DNA of 62,210 nucleotides from JBBQTU01 sp038213005. GTDB taxonomy: Bacteria; Planctomycetota; Phycisphaerae; Tepidisphaerales; Tepidisphaeraceae. Shown in pieces: positions 1-8,555 of this stretch; the first letter of the stretch is position 1; every line of letters starts with the position of its first letter. The stretch lies in the NCBI GenBank assembly GCA_038213005.1, contig JBBQTU010000001.1, forward strand, positions 1 through 62,210, written 5' to 3'. The notes under the pieces are model-generated. The model made no database searches. It was given only the letters and a program-made list of their open reading frames with translations, and had not been told where the DNA came from. Made by a program: the position numbers and the translations under genes.

Positions 1-242
1 CCTCGTCCGCACATGAATACCCCGTGCATCATCAGCGAGACAAATGCCCCAGCCATCCAAGCCATCACCCAAGCCTGAACGTTTGTGGCCTGCCTGTGCG
101 GGCGAGGACGCCACGCACTACCGAGAGAGTAGTGCGTGGCGTCCTCGTCCGCACATGAATACCCCGTGCATCATCAGCGAGACAAATGCCCCAGCCATCC
201 AAGCCATCACGCAAGTCTGAACGTTTGTGGCCTGCCTGTGCG
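1..242. repeat. Left array of 142-bp hairpin repeat (1.7 units, cut by window edge)
   Basis: Two units lie head to tail with a period of exactly 142 bp. Each unit has an 81-bp core bounded by 27-bp inverted repeats, and neighbouring units are joined by a 7-bp linker. Here arms 95-121 and 129-155 differ at one position and face each other across CGAGAGA, so RNA or single-stranded DNA would form a 27-bp stem with a 7-nt loop. Each core contains a 21-codon ORF (13-78 and 155-220) starting MNTPCIISETNAP and ending in TGA. No Shine-Dalgarno sequence precedes it, so translation is doubtful. The second unit stops after TGTGCG at 242. A second array lies in inverted orientation at 6567-6877. The terminal repeats suggest a MITE that has become tandem. 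Confidence 0.85.
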
Positions 243-291
243 TAAATCAAAGAGGGCGCGATTCGGAGATGATCCTGCGACGCAGCTCGTT

Positions 292-610
292 CTATGATTC
301 CACATCGCTCCTCTCCCGTTTCGGACGACCTTCCCGGCCACTTGTGTGTTCGAGCCCCAGTTGGCTCACCAGCTTCATTGTCCAGGCATCGTCGCCGAAC
401 GGGCGGCTCCGCTCAAGGCTCAATCACCAGGCGCCACGCTCTTTGGGCTTTGGGCATCAGGATGGCGTTGACACGCCGGAGCCAGTCCGTCGGCCGCCCG
501 GTGCGCCAGGGGCTGAGGATCGACTTCTGTTAAGGCATACCCTGTGACCGCACCCAGAGCCTGCTCCAGCGATAGTCCTCGGCGCGGGCCACCACTTTGG
601 CTGGCTTGCT
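292..610 (-). pseudogene. REP-associated (Y1-type) transposase, C-terminal remnant
   Basis: Minus-strand translation gives VVARAEDYRWSRL, then SPWRTGRPTDWLRRVN, then after a stop and frame change GDDAWTMKLVSQLGLEHTSG and a basic tail ending in TAG at 292. These blocks match the C-terminal third of RAYT/IS200-like transposases (ARAEDWRWSS, LSPWP..RP.DW, PFGDDAW). The catalytic N-terminal part, with the HUH motif and tyrosine, is absent. Other RAYT scraps lie at 47607-47725 and 53400-53570. This is a dead copy, relevant because RAYTs mobilise palindromic repeats of the kind seen in this window. Confidence 0.75.
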
Positions 611-639
611 CTGCTTGCTCTGCTTGCTCTGCTTGCTCC
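604..639 (+). repeat. 9-bp tandem repeat, four units
   Basis: GCTTGCTCT occurs three times in a row, followed by one copy ending in C. It sits at the junction between the RAYT remnant and the following repeat element. On the minus strand it would encode repeated Ser-Lys-Gln in a spurious frame. It may be a slippage product. Confidence 0.8.
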
Positions 640-769
640 TGTTCAATCCTGGTTTGAGCTCAGGACCCAGCGTGACCGTTGGCTCCTTCTTGCTCCTTAC
701 CGCATCCACCCGATCCAATCCGCCGGGCGGGGCACCGGCCCGAAAAACGGCACATGCCGCAGATTGGAC

Positions 770-798
770 TTGACCCGTCCATATTCCTATCTTATACT
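770..798 (+). promoter_or_regulatory. Sigma-70 promoter of leader element A
   Basis: TTGACC (770-775), a 17-bp spacer and TATACT (793-798). The same promoter, TTGACC-N17-TACACT, is preserved in copy D (minus, 61764-61792), and TTGAAC-N18-TATACT in copy C. The predicted transcription start is near 805, about 37 nt before the boxA-like sequence and about 480 nt before purD. Confidence 0.6.
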
Positions 799-841
799 GA
801 CAACCATTAGCCGTAGCGCCCAGCGTGCGCGCCAACCGTGG

Positions 842-855
842 TGCTCTGTTGACAA
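842..855 (+). promoter_or_regulatory. boxA-like antitermination motif in element A
   Basis: TGCTCTGTTGACAA resembles the bacterial rRNA leader boxA (TGCTCTTTAACA in E. coli), which binds NusB-NusE. Equivalent sequences are TGCTCATTGACAA in copy C and TGCTCTTTGAAAA in copy D. The promoter, a GC-rich possible hairpin and the motif appear in the order found in rRNA leaders. The functional reading is inference. Confidence 0.4.
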
Positions 856-1285
856 CTGACTAGCCGCACTTGAGCGGCAATTTATGCGGCGGCCGGCCGC
901 TGTGAATCACCCAGCCTCCACCCACCAGCCACCCAGCCATCATTGCTGATGACTAGTGACTACTACCCTAACATAGTTCAGACAATGTCCTATCTTGTCG
1001 GTGGCAGTTTTACGCTCTCAATTTTCACAGCCAAACCTGAGCATCTGACCCCACCGGCGCGTAACTCCTTATGCCACAACACCTCGCGATACCCCCCACC
1101 CCCGCCCCCGCCCCCGCCCCAGAAAACCTGTGCTTCTGCCCCTTGGTATCCGGCCGCGTTGCTCCTGTCTGCCGTTCATCCTCTACGGTTCCCGTTCGCC
1201 GCCTCCTTTGTGTCCCTCGCGCCCGGCGGGTAGACTCCGGCGCTTTGGAACGTCGGCAACGGTAAATCGGAGAGAGAAATATCCC

Positions 1286-2554
1286 ATGAAAGTGCTCTTG
1301 ATCGGCAGCGGCGGACGCGAACATGCTTTGGCTTGGAAGATCGCCGCCTCAAAGAAGGTGACCCATTTCTTCGCCGCACCGGGCAATCCCGGCGTGGCGC
1401 AGTATGCCCAGCTCGTGGACATGTCCGAGATGGACTTCCCAGCCATTGAGGCATTCGTGAAGCGGGAGAAGATCGACCTGGTCATCATCGGGCCGGAAGA
1501 TCCGCTGGCCCTCGGTCTGGCCGATCGCCTGACGGCGCTGGGCGCCAAGGTGTTCGGGCCCAACAAAGCCGCGGCCCGGATGGAAGCCGACAAGTGGTTT
1601 GCCAAGGAAATGATGCGGCACCAGGCCGTGCCGACGGCCGAGGCCCGGGTGTTCACCAATCCATGGGCGGCCGAGGAATACGTGCAGATGCGCAGCAGCC
1701 CGCTGGTGATCAAGGCCACGGGCCTGGCTAAGGGCAAGGGCGTGACGCTCTGCTATCGCACGGAGGATGCGATGGAAGCCATCGACAAGATCATGAAGCA
1801 GAAGGCGTTTGGCGACGCCGGCAACCAGATCGTCATCGAAGAACTGCTGTCCGGCCCGGAATGCTCCATCCTCTGTTTCGTCGACCGCAAGTCGATCTAC
1901 ATCATGGAGACCGCCCAGGACCACAAACCGGTGGACGATGGCGACACCGGGGCGATGACCGGCGGCATGGGCGCCTATTCGCCCACGCCCGTGGTCACCG
2001 AAAAGCTCATGGACGCCATCCAGCGAGACATCCTGGTCCCGATCGTCGGCGGCTTGGCGCGAGAGGAAATCGAGTACAAGGGCGTGCTCTACGCCGGGCT
2101 GATGCTGACGGCGGCCGGCCCGAAGGTGCTGGAATTCAACTGCCGCTTCGGCGACCCCGAAACCCAGCCGCTGATGGCCAGGCTCCAGACCGATATCATC
2201 GACATCATGCTGGCGGTGATCGACGGCACGCTGGACGAGGTGGAACTGAAGTGGGACCCGCGCCCCGCGATCTGTGTGGTGGCGGCCAGCGGCGGCTATC
2301 CCGACGAATACACCAAGGGCGCGGTGATCACGGGAATCGAAGAAGCCGACAAGCTGCCCGATGTCAAAGTCTTCCACAGCGGCACCGCGATGAAGGATGG
2401 CCAGCTCGTCACCGCCGGCGGGCGCGTGCTGGGCGTGACAGCCGTCGGCAAGACGGTCAAAGAGGCCCAGAAACGGGCGTACGAGGCGATGAAGCTGATC
2501 CACTTTGACGGCATGCACTACCGGACCGACATCGGGCACTGGGCGATCAAGTGA
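1286..2554 (+). CDS. purD: Phosphoribosylamine--glycine ligase (GARS)
   Basis: It catalyses the second step of de novo purine synthesis, the ATP-dependent joining of glycine to phosphoribosylamine, in the cytosol. The 422-residue product is normal for the family. The N-terminal GSGGREHAL loop, the ATP-grasp segment KATGLAKGKGV, GGMGAYSPTP and EFNCRFGDPETQ are all recognisable. ATG at 1286 was chosen because the protein then begins MKVLLIGSGGREHA as in other GARS proteins, with GGAGAGA about 10 bases upstream; the open frame extends further 5' without similarity. The gene lies about 145 bp downstream of leader element A. purN is 54 kb away in the same window. Confidence 0.97.
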   Translation: MKVLLIGSGGREHALAWKIAASKKVTHFFAAPGNPGVAQYAQLVDMSEMDFPAIEAFVKREKIDLVIIGPEDPLALGLADRLTALGAKVFGPNKAAARMEADKWFAKEMMRHQAVPTAEARVFTNPWAAEEYVQMRSSPLVIKATGLAKGKGVTLCYRTEDAMEAIDKIMKQKAFGDAGNQIVIEELLSGPECSILCFVDRKSIYIMETAQDHKPVDDGDTGAMTGGMGAYSPTPVVTEKLMDAIQRDILVPIVGGLAREEIEYKGVLYAGLMLTAAGPKVLEFNCRFGDPETQPLMARLQTDIIDIMLAVIDGTLDEVELKWDPRPAICVVAASGGYPDEYTKGAVITGIEEADKLPDVKVFHSGTAMKDGQLVTAGGRVLGVTAVGKTVKEAQKRAYEAMKLIHFDGMHYRTDIGHWAIK

Positions 2555-2574
2555 CGGCGATCAAGTGACCGCGA

Positions 2575-3123
2575 TCACTCCGGCCAGTCGGTAGCATCGC
2601 GCCGGGCCAGGATGTAAGGCAGCGAGCGCAACTCGCCTGCATTGATGCCCGCGCATCGCTTGGCCGCCTCATCCCATGTTTTGGGATTGGTCAGCAGGCC
2701 GTACCAGAATGGCCAGGTGCGGCATTGCAGCGGGCGGACCGCGTAGATCGAGCAGGTGCGTTTGCGGTGCTTCACCGTCTGTCCGTCCGATGGGTCGGCG
2801 GTCTCCTGCTCTTCCAGGAAGATGCAGTCGTATTCGCCGCGTGAGTTCTGCGGCTTTTCCTTAAGGCTGAATCTCGCCCCGATCTTCCGGCAGTACTTCT
2901 CGGCCACCGCATCGACACTCTCGCCCAGATGTTTCGCGAGCCGGCCGAGCTCCACCGGGGAGATCCACACATACCCCGGCCCGCCGGTACAGCAGTTCCC
3001 GCAGGCCGTACACTGAAAGTGCAGCCCATCGGCATACCAGGTCGCCTTGGCAGCCTCATCACGTTTTTCATCGTCCAACGCCATCGTGACGGCGATCATC
3101 GCGGACAGATGAGGGCGATTCAA
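2575..3123 (-). CDS. YkgJ-type cysteine-cluster protein
   Basis: This 182-residue protein has the zinc/iron-chelating Cys-cluster signature of the YkgJ/CxxCxxCC family: CTACGNCC at residues 39-46, then a later Cys (CSIYAVRPLQCRTWPFW) and a final Cys in AKRCAGIN. Members are thought to bind a metal or an Fe-S cluster; their role is not established. It has no signal peptide or membrane segment. In-frame ATGs at residues 9 and 15 are alternative starts. It is convergent with purD (20-bp gap) and only 7 bp downstream of the membrane protein at 3131-3589, so those two are probably cotranscribed. Confidence 0.85.
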   Translation of the reverse strand: MNRPHLSAMIAVTMALDDEKRDEAAKATWYADGLHFQCTACGNCCTGGPGYVWISPVELGRLAKHLGESVDAVAEKYCRKIGARFSLKEKPQNSRGEYDCIFLEEQETADPSDGQTVKHRKRTCSIYAVRPLQCRTWPFWYGLLTNPKTWDEAAKRCAGINAGELRSLPYILARRDATDWPE

Positions 3124-3130
3124 GCAGGCT

Positions 3131-3589
3131 CTACCTTTTTGAGCCAGAGGCGGATTGCAGGAGGGTGAACATCGGGAGGAACATGGCGATGACGACCAGC
3201 CCGGCCCATAGCACGTCGGCCAGCAGGAGCAGAATGGTCATCGTGATCGCGTAACGACGGATGGGACGGACCTCGGTCGCAGTCGCGTCGATTACAATGC
3301 CGGCCACGACGATCGCCATGGCGAACAAGACGGCGAGGCACCAACCCCAGCCTGCTGCATCAAGCCACCAATAGAACTGCATGAAGCCCTTGGTGAGCAT
3401 GGGCACGTCCGTTTTGAAGTCCTTGAGAATCGAGACGAAAAGGGGAACGACGAACAGCGACCCCAAAAATACGCCAAGGCTTACTACCACGACAGTGCTC
3501 AGTAGCAGTTGATAGGACCAAGCCAGAGAGCGGCCCCTCTTGGGCGCAGCAGCATAGCTGAGCGGCACTGGCAGTGGCGAAGTTTCCAT
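3131..3589 (-). CDS. Small three-helix membrane protein, function unknown
   Basis: The 152-residue product has three hydrophobic segments (about residues 26-53, 80-105 and 115-142) and a short positively charged N-terminal tail. I do not recognise a defined family. The FKTDVPMLTKGF segment between helices 1 and 2 faintly recalls the GspF/PilC membrane domain, but the protein is far too short to be one. It is probably transcribed together with the downstream Cys-cluster gene. Confidence 0.65.
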   Translation of the reverse strand: METSPLPVPLSYAAAPKRGRSLAWSYQLLLSTVVVVSLGVFLGSLFVVPLFVSILKDFKTDVPMLTKGFMQFYWWLDAAGWGWCLAVLFAMAIVVAGIVIDATATEVRPIRRYAITMTILLLLADVLWAGLVVIAMFLPMFTLLQSASGSKR

Positions 3590-3689
3590 GCAGACACGAT
3601 ACGCGCTGGCGACGGGACGGCAAGCTGGCCAATCTTCGCCGGGCGTGCCCGATGATTCGGGAGCGACTGCCAGGCACGCCCGTTCGCGC

Positions 3690-5692
3690 CTATCCGTGAA
3701 TCCGTGCGCCTGCCGTCACCTTGCACTGCACTTCGTATTGTCCGGCCGGCACCTGCACCTTGCACCAGCCGTCCTGCCACTGCACTTCGGGCTTCTCAGC
3801 GATATTGCTGGTGACGATCTCGCCGGGCAGATAAATATCGGCCGACGTGTTGGCCGGCACCAGCACCCGCAGGGTCATCGCGCCATCCTGGTGAGTCCAC
3901 TGCGTCTCGATCCGTCCATGCATCGAATCCAGCGAAGCCTTAGCGTGATCTAGTCCCGCCGCCACCACCGGGCGGACGACAAACCGGGCAAACCCCGGCT
4001 CGGTCTCGGCCAGGTCGATCGCGCCGATGCGGGCATACATCCACTGCCCGCAGGACCCGTAAGCATAGTGATTGAACGAGTTCATGCCGACATCCTGGAA
4101 CCCCTTCTCGGGCGTCCAGCCGTCCCAGCGTTCCCAGATTGTCGTCGCTCCCTGGTTGACCGAGAACAGCCACGAGGGGAACTTCTCATTGGTCAGCAGT
4201 TTCCAGGCCAGGTCGTCTCGCCCGATCTGCGACAGCGTGGGCAGGATCAGGTTGCACCCGACAAAGCCGGTGGTGATGACGCCGCGCGTCTCGATGTCGC
4301 GCCCAAGCCACGCCGCGACATGGGCGCGGGGTGGCTCGCTGAGCAGGCCAAACCGCAGTGCCAGCACGCACGCGGTCTGCGACTGGCTGGTGAGCCTTCC
4401 GCCCGGCGTGACAAATTCGCGGTTGAACGCGGCCTTGAAGCGGTCGAAGACCAGGTCGAAATGGGCCGCGTCGCCCAGTCGACCCAGCACGCGGGCGATC
4501 CGCGACATCAGGCTGGCGCTGTACGCCGAGTAGGCGGTGCCGATGAGTTCTTTGCTCGTGTCAGAGCCCATCGCGAGCCAGTCGCCGTAACCAAAATCGG
4601 GGTGGATGCCGTCACGGCAGCGGCGTTCAAGATAATTCATGTATCGCGTCATCGACTCATAACATCGCTCCAGCAGCCGCTTGTCGCCGTAGCACTGATA
4701 GATCGTCCACGGGACGATGACCCCCGCATCACCCCACGCCGGGGCTCCGGAACCCCAGGCGCCCATCTTGCGATTGCTGAGAATGTCCGGCACGACATCG
4801 GTGTAGGCCCCATCGGGCAACTGGGCGTCGACGACATCCAGCATCCAGCGATTGAAGAACCCCGCCACGTCCATGTTGAAGCACGCGGTGCGCACAAACA
4901 CCTGGGCAGCCCCCATCCACCCCAGCCGCTCATCGCGCTGCGGGCAGTCGGTGGGCACCTCAACAAAGTTGCCCTTCTGGCCCCAGACAATGTTGTGCTG
5001 CAACTGATTGAGCTTGGCATGCGAACATTCAAACTCACCGGTCGGCGGCGTGGCGGAGTGAAAGACCAGCCCCGTGATCGTGCCCGCCGGCATTGGCCCC
5101 GCTGGCGAGTAGCGCTGTTACGTCATACGTCTGGTAACGGATGCGGATGTTGTAGTCGGTCCAGCCGGGCGTGAGGCGGTCTTCGCCCACGCGCTGGCCA
5201 TTCACAAAAGGAATGTAAACGCCGCGCGCCGTCACATACAGCCTGGCTCGCGCGATCCCTCCCTTGGTGACAAAACCCTTTCGCAGATGCGTCGCCGGAC
5301 CCGGCACCACATGCTTCTCCTCCTCCAGCGCAATCCACTGTCCCCTCCACTGCTCGCCAGACGTTAGCCCCAGTTCCCAGAATGCCGCCTCGCTCCAGGC
5401 CGATGCCTGTCCTTCCACATCCCACGTCCGCACCTGCCACAGCGCCCGTTGACCCGCTGCAAGCGGCTTGCCCGCATAGGCGAGGGGCTCGTCACGTTCC
5501 CGGCCACCTCGCCGCTATCCCACAGGTCGGCCGCACCCGCCTTCGTCCCCACGCGGATCTGATACGCCGTCTGCCTCGCCCCGCGGCGGGGATCGCTCAC
5601 CCACCACGAAAGCAGCGGCGAAGGATCATCGATCCCATTGGATTGACCGTGTAATTGGCACGAAGATTTGACGGCGCGCAAAGACCCGACAT
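3690..5692 (-). pseudogene. Alpha-L-rhamnosidase (GH78), degraded
   Basis: GH78 enzymes release terminal L-rhamnose from plant and microbial glycans. The start is well preserved: ATG at 5692 follows AGGAGG at good spacing, and the protein opens PSNLRANYTVNPMG. Reading then shifts frame near 5640 (to IDDPSPLLSWWVSD) and again near 5485 (to QVRTWDVEGQASAWSE). Near 5095 the N-terminal beta domain (RYQTYDVTALLASGAN) jumps, with another frame change, straight to GEFECSHAKLNQLQ. That omits the roughly 300 residues normally found between them. The C-terminal 460 residues, including VPTDCPQRDERLGWMG and the catalytic barrel, are open to the stop at 3690. A truncated enzyme from an internal start is conceivable but unlikely to fold. 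Confidence 0.85.
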
Positions 5693-5789
5693 GTCTGCCT
5701 CCTTTTGTACGATCGTCGCATCATAACTGTCGCACCGCGCTGGGCAATGCGCGTGAAAGTTCAGTGTCGCATGAAGGGGCGTACCCAGA

Positions 5790-5940
5790 AATGCGGGTGA
5801 CTTGCCCCATATCCGTTCCGCACCGCATTTGCTGTTTCGATCTTCCTCCGGTTGTTTCGTATTTCGTGCTTCGTATTTCGTGCTTGCCCGGATATGCCTC
5901 GTCTTCCGGCACACACCATGTCGCCCTTGGACACCCGCCG
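5790..5940 (+). repeat. Dispersed repeat with 7-bp tandem core (TTCGTAT/TTCGTGC)
   Basis: Four heptads alternate TTCGTAT and TTCGTGC at about 5856-5883, preceded by GCATTTGCTGTTTCGATC and followed by TTGCCCGGAT. An inverted relative with the same order of blocks lies at about 30860-30985, upstream of lysS. It occupies most of the spacer before cbiX. No function is known. Confidence 0.7.
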
Positions 5941-5963
5941 CCTCACGCGCTACCATAACCACC

Positions 5964-6329
5964 GTGAATAGCGCCATCATCCTCGTCGACCACGGCTCTC
6001 GCCTGCCCGAGAGCAATGCGCTTCTGGACGAAGTGGCACTGGCCCTCACCCGGCGCTTCCCCGACCGCTTCACCATTGTCGAGCCGGCCCACATGGACAT
6101 CGCCGAGCCCTCGATCGCCACCGCCTACAACCGCTGCATTGCCCGCGGGGCGAGCCACCTGATCATCTGTCCCTATTTTCTCGGCCCCGGCAAACACTGG
6201 ACGTCCGACATCCCCCGCCTGGCCGCCGCGGCACAGGTCCACCATCCCGGCACCACCTACCACGTCACCGCGACCCTGGGCCTGGACGACCTGATGCTGG
6301 ACCTCCTGGCCAAACGCATCGGCGAATGA
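5964..6329 (+). CDS. cbiX: CbiX/SirB-type sirohydrochlorin chelatase-like protein
   Basis: The CbiX fold inserts cobalt or iron into sirohydrochlorin on the way to cobalamin or siroheme. This 121-residue protein matches the short single-domain form: AIILVDHGSRLPESN at the start carries the conserved chelating His, followed by VEPAHMDIAEPSI and LIICPYFLGPGKHWTSDIP with a second conserved His. GTG at 5964 is the likely start, because upstream frame is repeat-derived and the match begins just after it. No cobalamin or siroheme genes are nearby, so substrate and metal remain unknown. Confidence 0.8.
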   Translation: MNSAIILVDHGSRLPESNALLDEVALALTRRFPDRFTIVEPAHMDIAEPSIATAYNRCIARGASHLIICPYFLGPGKHWTSDIPRLAAAAQVHHPGTTYHVTATLGLDDLMLDLLAKRIGE

Positions 6330-6566
6330 AACCGCCGCCTTCGACTGCGCCCGCTGCCACGGCACCGGGCGCCGGGGATAGTCTTGAGAGAGGCATGGAA
6401 AGGAGCCTGGTATCTTGCGACCGACCAGACCGACATCGTGGCCCAAGGGGTTCTGGCAGAAGATCCATATCTTCGACACCAACTTCGCCCGTCCGCGTCA
6501 GCCCGGACTCAATCGCCGACGCAAGCTTGACCAAGCCCCAGGCTCTTCAGGTAGCCGCCGCGAAAG
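6330..6566. other. Spacer downstream of cbiX, no gene recognised
   Basis: An open frame starts at an ATG overlapping the cbiX stop, but its proline- and arginine-rich translation runs into the repeat array and resembles nothing I know. No terminator is obvious. Confidence 0.5.
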
Positions 6567-6877
6567 GTCGTGTGTGGCGTGCTCGCCCGCACAGGCAGGC
6601 CAAACACGTTCAGGCTTGCGTGATGGCTTGGATGGCTGGGGCATTTGTCTCGCTGATGATCCACGGGGTATTCATGTGCGGATGAGGACGCCACGCACTA
6701 CTCTCTCGGTCGTGCGTGGCGTGCTCGCCCGCACAGGCAGGCCACAAACGTTCAGGCTTGCGTGATGGCTTGGATGGCTGGGGCGTTTGTCTCGCTGATG
6801 ATGCACGGGGTATTCATGTGCGGACGAGGACGTCGCGCACTACTCTCTCGGTAGTGCGTGGCGTCCTCGCCCGCACA
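6567..6877. repeat. Right array of 142-bp hairpin repeat (two units)
   Basis: Two complete units in the opposite orientation to the array at 1-242. The 27-bp arms lie at 6567-6593, 6675-6701, 6709-6735, 6817-6843 and 6851-6877; linkers TCTCTCG at 6702-6708 and 6844-6850 are identical. The 21-codon ORF is intact on the minus strand in both cores (6610-6675 and 6752-6817). The four ORFs in the window differ by one Cys/Trp change at codon 5, one Ala/Val change at codon 21 and synonymous changes. An isolated half-repeat lies near 39024-39053. Confidence 0.87.
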
Positions 6878-6935
6878 GGAGCATCCCACGCTTGGTCCGC
6901 GGATCACACCCTATACTCTGGCCACCGGGTGCCGC

Positions 6936-7763
6936 TCAGTGCCCGTCGGGATCCTTCGCGCGAAGCTTACTTGGCGTCAATCGAAACTGCTGCTTGAACA
7001 GCCGCGAGAACGACGGCACATCCGTATACCCCACCGCCCGCGCCACGGCCGCCACCGTCAGCGATCGGTCTCCCAGCAGATACGCCGCCCGCTGCAGACG
7101 CTGACGCAACTGGTACTCATGCGGCGGCAGCCCGAAATATCGGCGGAACTGCTGGCCAAATCGAGACACCGACAGCCCCGTCTGTGCCGCCAGGCTCGCA
7201 ATCGGCAGCTTTCGGTTGTACTCCAGCTCAATCTGCCTGCGCACGACCAGAAACGCCTTGGGGATCTGCCGCTGCGCCAACTGCGTTTGCAGCTTCTGGG
7301 CAATACGCCGGGCCATCGTGTCCAGCAGGTTGCGCACGATCATGATGTCCGCCTGCGGCTGGTCGCTCAGCTCATCATTGATCCCGGCCAGCGCCCGCTC
7401 GATGATCTCCCCACTGTCCAGCGATGTTGGCTCATCGACCGGCAGGCGATACTCGCCGATCAGGTAGCGGAATATCTCACCATCGACATGGAGGTAGCTG
7501 TAGCGGAACGGTGCCTCACGGTTGCCGAAGTACTGCCATCGCCCCGGCGAGAAAATCATCAGCGTGCCGGCCGGATACGGCCGGGGCAACTCACTGGCCG
7601 CCAGCCACACCGGATCATAGAAATAGCTCAGTAGATAATCCCCGCTGCCCCGCGGCCGGTTGACTATGCACGCCCTGCACGACTCAAGCACCCCCAGCCC
7701 GCGCACCGACAGCCGCTTGGAAGCAAGCGGCGAAACCGCGAAAAAGTGGCTGACACTCTGCAT
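6936..7763 (-). CDS. AraC-family transcriptional regulator
   Basis: The 275-residue protein has an N-terminal cupin-like sensor segment (PAGTLMIFSPGRWQYFG) and a C-terminal pair of helix-turn-helix motifs: LPIASLAAQTGLSVSRFGQQFRRYFGLPPHEYQ and TVAAVARAVGYTDVPSFSRLFKQQFRLTPSKLR. Proteins of this build usually sense sugars. Start ATG 7763 is preferred over an upstream ATG at 7817 because GAGG lies just before it and the upstream part is repeat-like. Control of the dead rhamnosidase gene upstream is possible but unsupported. Confidence 0.9.
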   Translation of the reverse strand: MQSVSHFFAVSPLASKRLSVRGLGVLESCRACIVNRPRGSGDYLLSYFYDPVWLAASELPRPYPAGTLMIFSPGRWQYFGNREAPFRYSYLHVDGEIFRYLIGEYRLPVDEPTSLDSGEIIERALAGINDELSDQPQADIMIVRNLLDTMARRIAQKLQTQLAQRQIPKAFLVVRRQIELEYNRKLPIASLAAQTGLSVSRFGQQFRRYFGLPPHEYQLRQRLQRAAYLLGDRSLTVAAVARAVGYTDVPSFSRLFKQQFRLTPSKLRAKDPDGH

Positions 7764-7902
7764 GATGCCTCGTTGCCAAGTGTGCCCCGGATGCCCGGCC
7801 AACGCAAGGCAGGCCACCCGACACTAGCCCCACCTTCGCACTTCGTCACATCGAAGGCCCTTGGCGGAAGCGCCAGAGGCGTTTTGACTCCAAAGGTCTG
7901 CA

Positions 7903-8330
7903 CTACAAGACTGTCGCCGTCTGGGCTGGGAGTTCGATCTTGTCGCCTCGGATCCGAGGCGGTGGGTGGACGGACAACTCCAGTCTCAACTTCTCCAGAA
8001 TCATCATTTGCTGAGCCTCCGGTTCCGTGCACCGCGGCAGGATCAGCCAGCGCCCATCCGTGGTCGGAACCGCCACATCCACCAGCTTGATGGCCGACAG
8101 GTTCGCCAATACCGCCCGCGACGTCAGGCCCGGAGCACACACCTTGAGCTTCATCTTCAACGTCATCGTCAGGCAGTACCCCCAGAAACGCCACCAGAAT
8201 GTACGCTCCCACCCGATGCTGAATCTGGTGGTGGATCGGCCGAAGATTCAGATCGCTCTTGACGTAATTTACCCCCTGAATGCGCTTTCGCCCTGCAACC
8301 ACCGCATTGAAAAGCGATTTTCGCTTTTCA
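7903..8330 (-). pseudogene. IS1634-like (IS4 superfamily) transposase C-terminal remnant
   Basis: Reading starts at GRKRIQGVNYVKSDLNLRP and IHHQIQHRVGAYILVAFL, which matches the segment after the last catalytic acidic residue in IS1634-type transposases, and shifts frame near 8175. It continues as MTLKMKLKVCAPGLTSRA to the stop at 7903. The N-terminal two thirds and the DDE residues upstream are missing. Confidence 0.7.
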
Positions 8331-8339
8331 CGTGTCAGG

Positions 8340-8400
8340 CTACAGCTTCACTTGCAGCAGTTCCAAGATCCGACGCTGCTTCTCATCCGGTGAACTGATG
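8340..8400 (-). pseudogene. Second transposase tail fragment
   Basis: The minus strand reads SPDEKQRRILELLQVKL followed by a stop at 8340. This resembles the extreme C-terminus of IS1634-type transposases and parallels TEPEAQQMMILEKLRLEL in the neighbouring remnant. An 8-bp perfect hairpin (AAAAGCGA, TTT, TCGCTTTT) lies between the two at about 8310-8328. Confidence 0.4.
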
Positions 8401-8555
8401 GCGTTGGGAATGGCCAACCCGCCGAGTCATCAGTCGCCATGCCCGCGATGTCGGCGATTGCGCTCTACTGATGACACACGCATGGGGCGGTCGCCCGGTG
8501 GTAAATGTCGTAGCGATGTATCAGGCAGCGCATCGGTATGGCGCAATGTAAAGAG
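8401..8555. other. Spacer, nothing recognised
   Basis: No ORF with recognisable similarity and no clear terminator for the desaturase gene that ends at 8556. Confidence 0.5.

Larger units (their letters stand above)
700..1140 (+). repeat. Dispersed leader-like element, copy A (upstream of purD)
   Basis: This is copy A of a degenerate element also found at 31020-31453 (C), 53862-54130 (B), 61390-61862 (D) and partly at 20215-20310 (E). Shared blocks in order are: CCGCATCCACCCGATCC; a promoter; a GCGCCCAGCGTGCGCGCC block; a boxA-like TGCTCTGTTGACAA at 842-855; a GGCAGTTTTACGCTC block near 1010; GGCGCGTAACTCCTTATG near 1058; a C-rich tract at 1090-1122; and GAAAACCTGTGCTTCTGCC. The modules 700-862 and 61696-61862 align along their whole length in inverted orientation. 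No ORF is conserved between copies. The element ends about 145 bp before purD and has the same orientation. Confidence 0.75.

Noticed and set aside
65..250. 61-codon minus-strand ORF across the left hairpin array, with relatives in the right array
   Set aside because: The 142-bp period shifts the frame from unit to unit, so the translations are products of repeat sequence and do not form one conserved protein.
1349..2539. 396-codon ORF antisense to purD
   Set aside because: His/Gly-rich shadow typical of high-G+C coding DNA; purD on the plus strand is unambiguous.
4068..5174. 368-codon plus-strand ORF over the rhamnosidase pseudogene
   Set aside because: Low-complexity Arg/Pro/Ala composition, no family match, and the minus strand carries clear GH78 sequence.
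1..6877. CRISPR array
   Set aside because: The 142-bp units are nearly identical throughout, with no variable spacers and no cas genes nearby.
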